Below are positions 34,082-41,893 of a stretch of DNA of 64,000 nt, one piece after another. Position 1 is the first letter of the stretch. Each line of letters opens with the position of its first letter. The translations under genes and the position numbers were made by a program. The notes beneath the pieces were generated by a model, which worked only from the letters and a program-made list of their open reading frames with translations, had not been told where the DNA came from and searched no databases. Source of the DNA: Streptomyces sp. 378 (lineage in GTDB: Bacteria; Actinomycetota; Actinomycetes; Streptomycetales; Streptomycetaceae); the NCBI RefSeq assembly GCF_030124145.1, contig NZ_JASKMS010000002.1:1-64000 (forward strand), in the 5' to 3' direction.

Positions 34082-34740
34082 ACAGCAGGGAACGGATCCT
34101 GGGGCGGGTACGGCGCGCACTGGCGGACGTACCGCGGGACGACACCCCGTACGAGCGGGCGGTACCGCGTGACTATGTGCGGGAGCACGGGGACCGCAGT
34201 GCCGAGCAGACCGTCGAACTGCTCGCCGAGAACCTGGCGGACTACCGGGCCCTCGTGCACCGCACGGACGCCGGTGGTCTGGCCGCCCTGATCGCGGGGC
34301 TGCTGGACAAACGCGGGGCGACTTCGGTGCTCGTGCCGCCGGGACTGGACGAGGCGTGGCTCGGGGCGACCGGGGTGACGCGGGTGGCGGACCGGGCGGA
34401 GAGCACTCCGGGCGAACTGGACCGGGTGGACAGTGTGGTGACGGCCTGTGCGGTGGCGATCGCCGAGACCGGCACCCTCGTGCTGGACGGCTCGCCCGAC
34501 CAGGGCCGCCGCCGGATCACCCTCGTCCCGGACCACCACATCTGCGTCGTGCGGGTGCCGGACCAGGTGGTCTCCTCCGTGCCGCAGGGACTTGAACGCC
34601 TCGACCCGGCCCGCCCGTTGACGTGGATCTCCGGGCCGTCGGCGACCAGTGACATCGAGCTGGACCGGGTCGAGGGGGTGCACGGTCCGCGCACGCTGGA
34701 GGTGGTGCTGGTGCGTCAGGGCAGGATCGAGTCGACGTAA
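34078..34740 (+). CDS. lutC: L-lactate oxidation protein, LUD domain
   Basis: The product is 220 aa with a LUD domain: SVLVPPGLDEAWL, then TACAVAIAETGTLVLDGSP near 130 and TWISGPSATSDIELDRVEGVHGP near 185, the last being the family signature. The GTG start overlaps the lutB stop codon, and GGAGAGG lies 10 bases upstream. The 3' end overlaps a decayed SDR fragment on the other strand. Confidence 0.93.
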   Translation: MNSRERILGRVRRALADVPRDDTPYERAVPRDYVREHGDRSAEQTVELLAENLADYRALVHRTDAGGLAALIAGLLDKRGATSVLVPPGLDEAWLGATGVTRVADRAESTPGELDRVDSVVTACAVAIAETGTLVLDGSPDQGRRRITLVPDHHICVVRVPDQVVSSVPQGLERLDPARPLTWISGPSATSDIELDRVEGVHGPRTLEVVLVRQGRIEST

Positions 34741-34890
34741 CCACCGTCGCTCCGCGGGCACCGCCCGTGGTCGCCGAGGGCTGGTCGGAGGCGAGGCAGA
34801 CGACCATGCCGACGATCTCCTCCGGCCAGTGGGCCGCCTTCCTCGGCATCGCGGCGGCGCCCGCGGGGATCGTGCCGCTCACCGAGGTCC
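34716..34890 (-). pseudogene. C-terminal remnant of an SDR oxidoreductase
   Basis: On the minus strand the sequence reads AAHWPEEIVGMVVCLASDQPSATTG in one frame and SDGGYVDSILP-stop in another. Together these are the last 55 or so residues of a short-chain dehydrogenase (PEEI...LASD..S.TTG...VSDGGYVDSIL) with one frameshift. The first 200 residues are missing, and the fragment runs directly into the TetR gene. It overlaps the last 25 bases of lutC, a plausible original convergent overlap. Confidence 0.6.
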
Positions 34891-35484
34891 GCGCCGGGGC
34901 GGCCGCCCGTTCACCAAGGTGCCGGAGGCGTCCAGCAGCGCGGTCACGGTCGTCGTGGTCAGGCCGTCCAGTGTCTCGATCCTGGCTCCGGCCCGGGCGC
35001 CGGCCCCGTCGAAGACCAGCATCAGCTGGCGGGCGAGCAGCTCCGGATCCCGCGCCCCGCCCTCCTCGGCCTGCGTGCGGAAGAAGCCCAGCAGCCGTTC
35101 CTTCGCCCCGTGGGCGACGACACTCGCCGGGTGCTCGGGGGCCTTCAGCTCGACCAGGGCGGCGAGAAAGGGGCAGCCGAGGTAGCCGGGCTCGGCGGAC
35201 GCCTTCTCCAGTTGTTCGAAGACGTGCAGGATCCTCGCGCGCGGGCCGCCCGCCTCCTCCTGCGGGCCGGGCACCAGCCGCTCCTCGTACTCCGGCAGCC
35301 GCCGGGCCAGACTCGCCGCGAGGACCTCGTCCTTGCCGGCGAAGAGCTGGTACATGGACCGCTTGGAGACCCCGGCGCTGCGGCACAGCGCCTCGACGCC
35401 GAGGGAGACGCCCTCGCGGTAGAACAGCTCGGCCGCCGCGTCGAGGAGCCGGTCCCTGGTGGACGCCTTGTCGGTTGTGGCCAT
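34879..35484 (-). CDS. TetR/AcrR family regulator
   Basis: The product is 201 aa. The N-terminal helix-turn-helix is RDRLLDAAAELFYREGVSLGVEALCRSAGVSKRSMYQLFAGKDE at residues 9-52. The C-terminal domain, with GCPFLAALVELKAPEHPAS and LTTTTVTALLDA, is of the type seen in regulators of redox or xenobiotic enzymes. The last ten residues (NGRPPRRGPR) read through the deletion junction and are probably not original. TACTCT lies 7 bases before the ATG, suggesting a leaderless mRNA. The palindrome AAACCGATCGGTTT covers its -35 region, which implies autorepression. Confidence 0.85.
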   Translation of the reverse strand: MATTDKASTRDRLLDAAAELFYREGVSLGVEALCRSAGVSKRSMYQLFAGKDEVLAASLARRLPEYEERLVPGPQEEAGGPRARILHVFEQLEKASAEPGYLGCPFLAALVELKAPEHPASVVAHGAKERLLGFFRTQAEEGGARDPELLARQLMLVFDGAGARAGARIETLDGLTTTTVTALLDASGTLVNGRPPRRGPR

Positions 35485-35517
35485 AGGGCCGAGAGTACCG
35501 CGTCACGCGCTACGGGG

Positions 35518-35531
35518 AAACCGATCGGTTT
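35518..35531. promoter_or_regulatory. TetR operator, copy 1 (own promoter)
   Basis: AAACCGATCGGTTT is a perfect 14-bp palindrome at the -35 region of the TetR gene promoter. The same sequence occurs twice upstream of the SDR gene at 37843-38547, which is strong evidence that this is the binding site of the local TetR protein. Confidence 0.8.
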
Positions 35532-35573
35532 TGCCGCTTGCCCGGACGGGAACCCCGTGACAGTGCGGGTGAA

Positions 35574-35594
35574 CAAGCGCTTAGATAGTGCTTG
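35574..35594. promoter_or_regulatory. palindrome upstream of the MoxR-VWA operon
   Basis: CAAGCGCT and AGTGCTTG form an imperfect inverted repeat around TAGAT. It differs from the AAACCGATCGGTTT operator and resembles CAAG..CTTG sites used by other TetR-family regulators. It lies just in front of the MoxR gene and overlaps the alternative GTG at 35588. Confidence 0.4.
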
Positions 35595-35629
35595 CCCGTT
35601 CGCCCGACGCCGCCGTCCTGGAGGCACCG

Positions 35630-36487
35630 TTGTTCACATCCGTCGACGACGTCTCCGCACGCCTCGCCGAGACCGGCTATCTCGCCTCGCCCGCCGTGGC
35701 CACGACCGTCTTCCTCGCCGACCGGCTCGGCAAGCCGCTCCTGGTGGAGGGCCCGGCCGGCGTCGGCAAGACGGAGCTGGCCAAGGCGGTCGCCCAGGTC
35801 GCCCGGGCACGGCTGGTCCGCCTCCAGTGCTACGAGGGGGTCGACGAGTCCCGGGCGCTGTACGAGTGGAACCACGCCAAGCAGCTCCTGCGCATCAGCG
35901 CGGGCCGCGACGAGACGTGGGACGAGGCCCGCACCGACATCTTCAGCGAGGAGTTCCTGCTCACCCGGCCCCTGCTGACCGCGATCCGGGGCGACGACCC
36001 CAAGGTGCTGCTGATCGACGAGACCGACAAGGCCGACGTCGAGGTGGAGGGCCTGCTGCTGGAGGTGCTGAGCGACTTCCAGGTGACCGTCCCCGAGCTG
36101 GGCACCATCACGGCGACGCGCCGCCCCTTCGTCGTCCTCACCTCCAACGCGTCCCGGGAGCTGTCGGAGGCCCTGCGCCGCCGCTGCCTCTTCCTGCACA
36201 TCGGCTTCCCCGACGAGGAGCTGGAGCGCCGGATCGTACGGCTGAAGGTGCCGGGTCTCGACGAGGCGCTGGCCCGCTCGGTCGTGCGGGTCGTGGGCGC
36301 GCTGCGGGCGATGGACCTGCGCAAGGTGCCGTCGGTCGCCGAGACCGTCGACTGGGCGCACACCCTGCTCGCCCTAGGCGCCGGCACCCTGGACGAGACC
36401 GTCGTGCGGGCCACGCTCGGCGTGCTCCTCAAGCACCAGGACGACGTCCTCAAGGCGTCCGCGAAGCTCGACCTGGACGCCCTGTGA
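35630..36487 (+). CDS. MoxR-family AAA+ ATPase
   Basis: The product is about 285 aa. Walker A is VEGPAGVGKTELAKAVA near residue 34, Walker B is VLLIDETDKADVEVEGLLLEVL near 125, and sensor 1 is FVVLTSNASRELSEALRRRC. These ATPases act as chaperones, often with a VWA partner, as in CoxD-CoxE. I chose TTG at 35630 because GGAGG is 5 bases upstream and homology starts there. The GTG at 35588 would add 14 residues, lacks a ribosome site and sits in a palindrome. The stop overlaps the start of the VWA gene. Confidence 0.88.
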   Translation: MFTSVDDVSARLAETGYLASPAVATTVFLADRLGKPLLVEGPAGVGKTELAKAVAQVARARLVRLQCYEGVDESRALYEWNHAKQLLRISAGRDETWDEARTDIFSEEFLLTRPLLTAIRGDDPKVLLIDETDKADVEVEGLLLEVLSDFQVTVPELGTITATRRPFVVLTSNASRELSEALRRRCLFLHIGFPDEELERRIVRLKVPGLDEALARSVVRVVGALRAMDLRKVPSVAETVDWAHTLLALGAGTLDETVVRATLGVLLKHQDDVLKASAKLDLDAL

Positions 36488-37842
36488 CCACGCCGGCGGG
36501 CGTCGCCGAACGGCTGACGTCCCTGGTCGGGGCGCTGCGCGCGCACGGCGTGCGGATCGGCACCGGCGAGAGCGTCGACGCGGCACGGGCGGTCGAGGAA
36601 CTCGGCCTCGCGGACCGGGAGCTGCTGCGCGAGGGGCTCGCGGCCACGCTGCTGCACGGGCCCGGGCAGCGCCAGGTGTTCGACCCGGTCTTCGACCTCT
36701 ACTTCCCGAGCCGGGTCGGCGGCCCGGAGCAGCGGGCGGCGGGGCGGGAGGAACTGCGGAACCGGCTGGTGGACGCCTTGGCAGCCGACGACCGGGCGAT
36801 GCTGGGCCGGCTGGCGATCGAGGCGGTCGACGGCTTCGGCGGCTACGGTTCCTCCCCCGAGTCGGACGGCTGGTCGTCGTACCAGACGCTCGAACGGCTG
36901 CGGCCGCAGACGCTGCTGGCCCGGGTGCGCGACAACATCCGGGGGCGGGGCGGCAGTTCCGGATTCGCGGACCGGCTGCTGGAGGACGAGATCCGGCGGC
37001 GCGTCGACGCCTTCCGCGCCCTGGTGGCCGCGGAGGCGCGGCGGCGGGTCGCCGAGCGGCGCGGCCGGGACGAGATCGCCCGGCGGGCGGTCGCTCCGAC
37101 CGCCGACCGGGTCGACTTCCTGTTCGCCGGGCAGGACCGGCTGGCCGAGCTGCGCAGGACGGTCCAGCCGCTGGCCCGCAAACTCGCCACGCGCCTCGCG
37201 GCCCGGCGCCGACGCGCCTCCCGGGGCATGATCGATCTGCGGCGGACCCTGCGCGGTTCGCTCTCCACGGGCGGGGTGCCGATGAAGCCGGTGCTGCGCC
37301 GACGGCGTCCCGCACGGCCCGAACTGGTGCTGTTGTGCGATGTGTCGGGGTCGGTCTCCGGCTTCTCGGACTTCACCATGCTGCTGGTGCAGGCACTGCA
37401 CGACCAGTTCAGCAAGGTGCGCGTGTTCGCCTTCGTCAACCGGATCGACGAGGTGACCGGGCTGCTGGAGCGCGGCAGGGCCGACCCGGAAGGACTGGGT
37501 GTCCGCATCCAGGCGGAAGCGGCGGTCACGGGCTACCACGGCAGCAGCGACTACGGCATGGCGCTGGGCGAGTTCGCCGAGCGGTACGGGGACGCGGTCG
37601 GTTCGCGCACGACGGTGTTCGTCCTCGGTGACGCCCGCACGAACCGGAGCGACCCGAATCTGTCCGCCGTCCGGCGGATCGCCGAACGCGCCCGTCGCGT
37701 GCACTGGCTGAATCCCGAGCAGCGCTCCCGCTGGGGCACCGGCGACTCGGTCGCGCCCACCTACGCCGAGCTGGTCGAGATGCACGAGTGCCGCAACGCC
37801 CGGCAGTTGAGTGTGCTGGTGGCGCGGCTGCTGCCGGTGTGA
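36484..37842 (+). CDS. VWA domain protein (CoxE-like)
   Basis: The product is 452 aa. The N-terminal 240 residues are helical and arginine-rich (ARRRVAERRGRDEIARR), followed by RKLATRLAARRRRASRGMIDLRRTLRGSLSTGG, a CoxE signature. The VWA domain begins at ELVLLCDVSGSVSGFSDF near 280, with an intact MIDAS DxSxS and a later FVLGDARTNRSDP. It is the expected partner of the MoxR ATPase, with which it overlaps by 4 bases (GTGA). Its stop codon abuts the stop of the convergent SDR gene with no base between them. Confidence 0.9.
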   Translation: MTTPAGVAERLTSLVGALRAHGVRIGTGESVDAARAVEELGLADRELLREGLAATLLHGPGQRQVFDPVFDLYFPSRVGGPEQRAAGREELRNRLVDALAADDRAMLGRLAIEAVDGFGGYGSSPESDGWSSYQTLERLRPQTLLARVRDNIRGRGGSSGFADRLLEDEIRRRVDAFRALVAAEARRRVAERRGRDEIARRAVAPTADRVDFLFAGQDRLAELRRTVQPLARKLATRLAARRRRASRGMIDLRRTLRGSLSTGGVPMKPVLRRRRPARPELVLLCDVSGSVSGFSDFTMLLVQALHDQFSKVRVFAFVNRIDEVTGLLERGRADPEGLGVRIQAEAAVTGYHGSSDYGMALGEFAERYGDAVGSRTTVFVLGDARTNRSDPNLSAVRRIAERARRVHWLNPEQRSRWGTGDSVAPTYAELVEMHECRNARQLSVLVARLLPV

Positions 37843-38547
37843 TCAGGCGGCGGCGAGCTGCGGGTAGAGGGCCGCGGGGTCGGCCGCCAGCCCTGCCTTG
37901 ACCTGCCGTGAGACGTCGTCGGCCAGCACCTCGTAGGCGCCGGACGCGATGCCGTCGAGTGCCTGGGCGGCGACGGACGCGGCCGTGGACTTGGGGGCGT
38001 CGACGCCGACGGTCATGTCCGTGTCGACGTAGCCGACGTGGAGGCCGGTGACGTCGATCCCGCGCGGCTTCAGGTCCAGGCGCAGCGAGTTGGTCTGCGA
38101 CCAGAAGGCCGCCTTGGAGGCGCTGTAGGAGCCGGCGAGGCCGATCCACGACAGCACGGAGTGGACGTTGAGGAGGTGGCCGCCACCGTTGCGCTCGATG
38201 ACGGGGACGAAGGCCCGGGTCACCAGGAGCGGCCCGTAGAAGTTGGTCTCGAACTCCCGGCGCACGTCCTCCACGGACGAGTCGAGGAAGTTGGCGTTCA
38301 CCGAGGCGCCGGCGTTGTTGATCAGCAGGGTGACGTCCTGCGCCTGCTCGGCCACCGCGGCGACGGACGCGGGGTCGGTCACCTCCAGGGCCAGCGGCAC
38401 GGCGTCGGGATGGGTGACGGTGCGCGGGTCGCGGGCGGTGGCGTACACCTTCCGCGCGCCCCGCTCGTACAGGGCCTCGACCAGCGCCCGGCCGATGCCG
38501 CGGCTGCCGCCGGTGACGAGTGCGACGGAACCTTCGATGGCGGTCAT
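37843..38547 (-). CDS. SDR oxidoreductase, target of the local TetR regulator
   Basis: The product is 234 aa. The cofactor motif is TGGSRGIG near residue 12, the NNAG motif LLINNAGASVNA is near 80, and catalytic YSASKAA is near 143. The HVGYVDTDM segment after the active site is typical of the group. The promoter on the minus strand has TTGCCC (-35), a 17-base spacer filled by AAACCGATCGGTTT, and TATGCT (-10). A second operator copy lies downstream of the start site. I infer tight repression by the TetR protein at 34879-35484, relieved by a small-molecule ligand, possibly the substrate. Confidence 0.88.
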   Translation of the reverse strand: MTAIEGSVALVTGGSRGIGRALVEALYERGARKVYATARDPRTVTHPDAVPLALEVTDPASVAAVAEQAQDVTLLINNAGASVNANFLDSSVEDVRREFETNFYGPLLVTRAFVPVIERNGGGHLLNVHSVLSWIGLAGSYSASKAAFWSQTNSLRLDLKPRGIDVTGLHVGYVDTDMTVGVDAPKSTAASVAAQALDGIASGAYEVLADDVSRQVKAGLAADPAALYPQLAAA

Positions 38548-38573
38548 GCGGGTCTCCCATGATGTCTCGCGTT

Positions 38574-38591
38574 GGAAACCGATCGGTTTCC
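38574..38591. promoter_or_regulatory. TetR operator, copy 2 (downstream of the SDR promoter)
   Basis: GGAAACCGATCGGTTTCC is a perfect 18-bp palindrome in the SDR leader. Its centre is 31 bases from that of copy 3, about three helical turns, so two repressor dimers could bind the same face of the DNA. Confidence 0.8.
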
Positions 38592-38601
38592 CCTGCCGGG
38601 A

Positions 38602-38630
38602 AGCATAAACCGATCGGTTTCCGAGGGCAA
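38602..38630 (-). promoter_or_regulatory. promoter of the TetR-controlled SDR gene
   Basis: On the minus strand TTGCCC (38625-38630) and TATGCT (38602-38607) are 17 bases apart. Operator copy 3 fills the spacer. Confidence 0.65.
38607..38620. promoter_or_regulatory. TetR operator, copy 3 (promoter spacer)
   Basis: AAACCGATCGGTTT lies exactly between the -35 and -10 boxes of the SDR promoter, a position that directly competes with RNA polymerase. Confidence 0.8.
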
Positions 38631-38760
38631 GGGGTGAGGCAGGTGGAAGGGGCGTTGTCTTTCGGGGGCGGGCATCCGGCCTCCGGGAAGGATCAGGGTT
38701 CGTCCCCGATGGTCCGCGCCCTGGTGTGCTCCTACGCTCGCCGGCAGCGGAGGGGGTCTC

Positions 38761-39738
38761 ATGAAGGCAGTGGTGCAGGACCGGTACGGCTCGGCCGACA
38801 CGCTGGAGTACCGGGAGGTCGACCGGCCGGTGCCGGGCGCCGGTGAGGTGTTGGTGCGGGTGCACGCGGCCTCGGTCAACGCCTACGACTGGCACTTCAT
38901 GCGTGGCGACCCCCTGCTCGGCCGGGGCGTGATGGGGTTGCGCAGGCCCAGGGCTGCGGTGCGGGGGCGGGACTTCGCGGGCCGGGTGGAGGCGCTGGGA
39001 CCCGGGGTCACGGGGCTGAAGCCCGGTGACGAGGTGTACGGCGAGGCGGACGGCGCGTTCGCGGAGTACGTGTGCGCGCGGGACGGCGAGGTGGGCCCCA
39101 AGCCCGCCAACCTCACGTTCGAGCAGGCCGCAGCGGTGCCGCTGGCGGGCAACACCGCCCTCATGGCCCTGCGCGACGTCGCCGGTGTGCGGCCGGGGCA
39201 GGCGGTCCTGGTGAACGGGGCCTCCGGCGGCGTGGGCACGTTCGCCGTGCAGCTCGGCAAGGCCCTCGGGGCGGACGTGACGGCGGTGTGCAGCACGCGG
39301 AACGTGGAGCTGGTCCGCTCACTGGGCGCGGACGGGGTCATCGACTACACGCGGGAGGACTTCGCCCGGAGCGGGAGGCGGTACGACGTCGTGCTGGACC
39401 TGGTGGGCAACCGCTCACTCGGGGAGTTCCGGCGCGTGCTGACTCCCTCCGGGACGCTCGTCCTGTCCTGCGGAGGGGTGTACGAGGGCGGCAGCGTCGT
39501 GGGGCCGATGGGGCTCTTCCTCGAGCGCCGGATCCTGGCTCCCTTCACGCGCGGCCGGCGGCTGCTGGAGGTCTCGGCGCGGCAGAGCCGGGCCAATCTG
39601 GCGGTGCTGCGGGAGCTGGCCGAGTCCGGGAAGATCGCCCCGGTCGTCGAGCGGACGTATCCGCTCAGCGAGGCGGCCGAGGCGATCCGGTACCTGGAGG
39701 TGGAACACGCACGGGCCAAGGTGGTGATCACCGTGTGA
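38761..39738 (+). CDS. zinc-independent MDR family NAD(P)H reductase (quinone oxidoreductase-like)
   Basis: The product is a 325-aa medium-chain dehydrogenase/reductase. An N-terminal GroES-like fold (VHAASVNAYDWHFMRGDP, VRGRDFAGRVEALG) is followed by the Rossmann segment VNGASGGVGTFAVQLGKALG near residue 145 and CSTRNVELVRSLGAD. The structural-zinc cysteine cluster is absent, as expected for quinone reductase relatives. Substrate is unknown, with enones and quinones typical. It diverges from the TetR-regulated SDR, but its own promoter region carries none of the operators. Confidence 0.88.
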   Translation: MKAVVQDRYGSADTLEYREVDRPVPGAGEVLVRVHAASVNAYDWHFMRGDPLLGRGVMGLRRPRAAVRGRDFAGRVEALGPGVTGLKPGDEVYGEADGAFAEYVCARDGEVGPKPANLTFEQAAAVPLAGNTALMALRDVAGVRPGQAVLVNGASGGVGTFAVQLGKALGADVTAVCSTRNVELVRSLGADGVIDYTREDFARSGRRYDVVLDLVGNRSLGEFRRVLTPSGTLVLSCGGVYEGGSVVGPMGLFLERRILAPFTRGRRLLEVSARQSRANLAVLRELAESGKIAPVVERTYPLSEAAEAIRYLEVEHARAKVVITV

Positions 39739-39754
39739 CGCGCGGGTGCCGGTG

Positions 39755-40114
39755 CTAGTCCTTCTTGGCGTACTCCTTGGCCATGCTGCCCGCGAAGTCG
39801 TACACCACGCACTGCTCGTCGCCGACGACCCAGGCGTCGTGGCCGGGCGAGCAGACGAACACGTCGCCGGGTCCCACCTCGCTCTCCGCACCGTCGTCCA
39901 TGCGGATGTGCATACGGCCCGAGACGACGTAGCCGTTGTGGTGGATCCGGCAGCTGTCCGTCCCGGCGATCGGGGCCACGGACTCGGACCAGCGCCAGCC
40001 CGGTTCGAAGGTCGCCACGGCGAAGTCCAGTCCCGTCATGTGGACGGCTTCCAGGTGGCCTCGGGGATAGTCGCGCCGCTCGTCCGGCTTGTCGAGCGTC
40101 TTCACTTCGAACAT
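39755..40114 (-). CDS. small cupin domain protein
   Basis: The product is 119 aa with a single cupin barrel. The first cupin motif is HHNGYVVSGRMHIRMDDGAE near residue 60 and the second is GDVFVCSPGHDAWVVGDE near 82. At least one His of the usual metal set is retained in each motif. N-terminal residues 1-35 are unusual (FEVKTLDKPDERRDYPRG). No enzyme assignment is possible; many such proteins bind metals or act as small sensors or isomerases. It is convergent with the MDR gene, 16 bases apart. Confidence 0.82.
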   Translation of the reverse strand: MFEVKTLDKPDERRDYPRGHLEAVHMTGLDFAVATFEPGWRWSESVAPIAGTDSCRIHHNGYVVSGRMHIRMDDGAESEVGPGDVFVCSPGHDAWVVGDEQCVVYDFAGSMAKEYAKKD

Positions 40115-40174
40115 GACGCTCCTCCTCGACTAGGTGGGCTTCCATCCTCCGTCCGTCCTACGGGCGGCGCCATC

Positions 40175-41155
40175 TCAGCGGGAGCCGCCGCGGCAGAGCT
40201 CGGCGAAACGCTCCGCGTCGATGTTGCCACCGGAGACGATGACGCCGACCCGGGGTGGAAGCGTGCCCGCGCGGCCGGTCAGCAGGGCGGCCAGCGGGGT
40301 GGCGCCGCTCGGCTCGACGACGATCTTCAGGCGTTCGAAGGCGAAGCGCATGGCGTCCCGGATCTCGTCGTCGGTGACCAGGACGACCTCGTCCAGGAGC
40401 CGTCGGTTGACCGAGAAGGTCAGCTCCCCGGGTGTGTGCAGGGCCTGGCCGTCGGCGATGGTGTGCGGGACCGGGACGCTGACGCGCCGGTCGGCCTCCA
40501 GCGAGCGCTTGGTGTCGTCCCCGGCCTCCGGTTCCACGCCGATGGTCCTGATGCCGGGATGCAGGGCCTTGGCCACGGTGGCACTGCCGGCCATCAGCCC
40601 GCCGCCGCCGACCGGCGTCAGCAGCGCCCCGAGCTCCCCCACCTCTTCGAGGAGTTCAAGAGCGGCCGTGCCCTGCCCCGCCATGACGTGCGGGTGCTCG
40701 TACGGCGGGATGAGGGTGAGGCCGCGCTCGGCGGCGAGGGCCTCGGCGATGGCGACGCGGTCGCCGGTGTAACGGTCGTACGTGACGATCTCGGCGCCGT
40801 AGGCGGCGGCGGCCGCGCGCTTGGACGGCGGGGCGTCCTCGGGCATGACGATCACGGCGGTGGTGCCGAGTTCGCGGGCGGCCAGGGCGACGGCCTGGGC
40901 GTGGTTGCCGGAGGAGTAGGAGGCGACGCCCCGGGACAGTTGCCCGGGGGTGAGACGGGAGACGGCGTTGTAGGCGCCGCGGAACTTGAAGGCGCCCATG
41001 CGCTGGAAGTTCTCGCACTTGAGGGAGATCTCGGCTCCGGCGAGCGCGTCCAGGGTGCGGGAGCGCAGCACCGGCGTGCGGTGGGCGACGCCCTTGAGCC
41101 GGGCTGCGGCGTCCCGGACGTCGTCGAGGGTGACCGGTGGGGTGGTGGTCGTCAC
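40175..41155 (-). CDS. PLP-dependent serine/threonine dehydratase family protein
   Basis: The product is a 326-aa fold-type II PLP enzyme. The Schiff-base Lys is in MGAFKFRGAYNA near residue 58, the substrate loop SSGNHAQA is near 84, and the phosphate-binding glycine loop is TPVGGGGLMAGS near 185. There is no C-terminal ACT domain, so it is the catabolic or hydroxyaspartate dehydratase/serine racemase type rather than biosynthetic IlvA. It is translationally coupled (GTGA) to the upstream YheO/DauR-type regulator, a pairing seen with hydroxyamino-acid degradation. The exact substrate is not certain. Confidence 0.88.
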   Translation of the reverse strand: MTTTTPPVTLDDVRDAAARLKGVAHRTPVLRSRTLDALAGAEISLKCENFQRMGAFKFRGAYNAVSRLTPGQLSRGVASYSSGNHAQAVALAARELGTTAVIVMPEDAPPSKRAAAAAYGAEIVTYDRYTGDRVAIAEALAAERGLTLIPPYEHPHVMAGQGTAALELLEEVGELGALLTPVGGGGLMAGSATVAKALHPGIRTIGVEPEAGDDTKRSLEADRRVSVPVPHTIADGQALHTPGELTFSVNRRLLDEVVLVTDDEIRDAMRFAFERLKIVVEPSGATPLAALLTGRAGTLPPRVGVIVSGGNIDAERFAELCRGGSR

Positions 41156-41832
41156 GCGGGTCCTCCGATGGCGGTGTCGTGGGTGGCCCGGGCCTGGGCC
41201 AGGTAGTGGTAGGCGGAGGCGCGGGAGATGCCGAGCCGGGCGGCGACCTGCTCGACCGCACCGCGCACGGCGAAGACACCGCGGGTGTCCAGCCCGCCGA
41301 ACAGCTCCAGGCGCTCCGCGCGGTCGAGCTCCGCCCAGCTGCCCCGCTGCTTCGACCGGTGGGCGTCGAAGAGGGCGTCGACCACGGAGTCGATGTCGTT
41401 GCCGAAGGTGGTCGTCGGCAGCTCCGCCGGGGTGGCGCCGAGCCCGGCGAGCGCGCCGAGCAGGCCGTGCACCTGGGTGACGGCACCGACGTCCACATTG
41501 ACGCAGAGGGCGCCGAACACGGCTCCCGAGGAGTCGCGCAGCACCATCGTGGAGGACTTCACCAGCGTCCCGTTCCGGGTGCGGGTGACGTAGTTCAGTT
41601 CGTCGGAGGCTTCGTCGCCACGGGCGAGGACGCGCATGCCGATCTCGCTCATCGCGCCGCCGACCCTTCGCCCGGTCACCGATCCGGCCACGGCGACCAC
41701 CGACTGGTCCGGGGTGCGGTAGTCGTGCAGCACGACGTCGCACACCGGCCCGAACGTGGCGGCGATGCCCTCCACGACCGGTGCCAGCGCCGCGAGGATC
41801 GCGTCCCGTTCGGTGTTCAGCTCGTCGGCCAT
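41152..41832 (-). CDS. YheO/DauR-type PAS-HTH transcriptional regulator
   Basis: The product is 226 aa. The N-terminal YheO-like PAS_6 domain (AATFGPVCDVVLHDYRTPDQSVVAVAGSVTGRRVG at 20-55, then DELNYVTRTRNGTLVKSSTMVLRD) is followed by a C-terminal helix-turn-helix (GAVEQVAARLGISRASAYHYLAQAR near 195). Family members such as DauR control amino-acid catabolic genes, including D-amino-acid and hydroxyamino-acid ammonia-lyases. It is co-transcribed with the PLP dehydratase and probably senses that enzyme's substrate. I chose ATG 41832. A TGGA/TCCA palindrome lies upstream. Confidence 0.88.
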   Translation of the reverse strand: MADELNTERDAILAALAPVVEGIAATFGPVCDVVLHDYRTPDQSVVAVAGSVTGRRVGGAMSEIGMRVLARGDEASDELNYVTRTRNGTLVKSSTMVLRDSSGAVFGALCVNVDVGAVTQVHGLLGALAGLGATPAELPTTTFGNDIDSVVDALFDAHRSKQRGSWAELDRAERLELFGGLDTRGVFAVRGAVEQVAARLGISRASAYHYLAQARATHDTAIGGPA

Positions 41833-41878
41833 TCGGCCCCCTCTCACCTCCCCCACTCTAGACCGTTCGTCCAGCACT

Positions 41879-41893
41879 TGGATAGACAGTCCA
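41879..41893. promoter_or_regulatory. possible operator of the YheO/DauR-type regulator
   Basis: TGGATAGACAGTCCA has inverted TGGA/TCCA ends and overlaps the likely -35 region. TAGAGT on the minus strand, at 41855-41860, is the likely -10. A second GTCCA half-site follows. It may be the autoregulatory site. Confidence 0.35.

Noticed and set aside
35588..37842. MoxR-VWA pair considered as a defence (ternary) system
   Set aside because: No third component, nuclease or effector gene is adjacent, and CoxD/CoxE-like housekeeping pairs explain it better.
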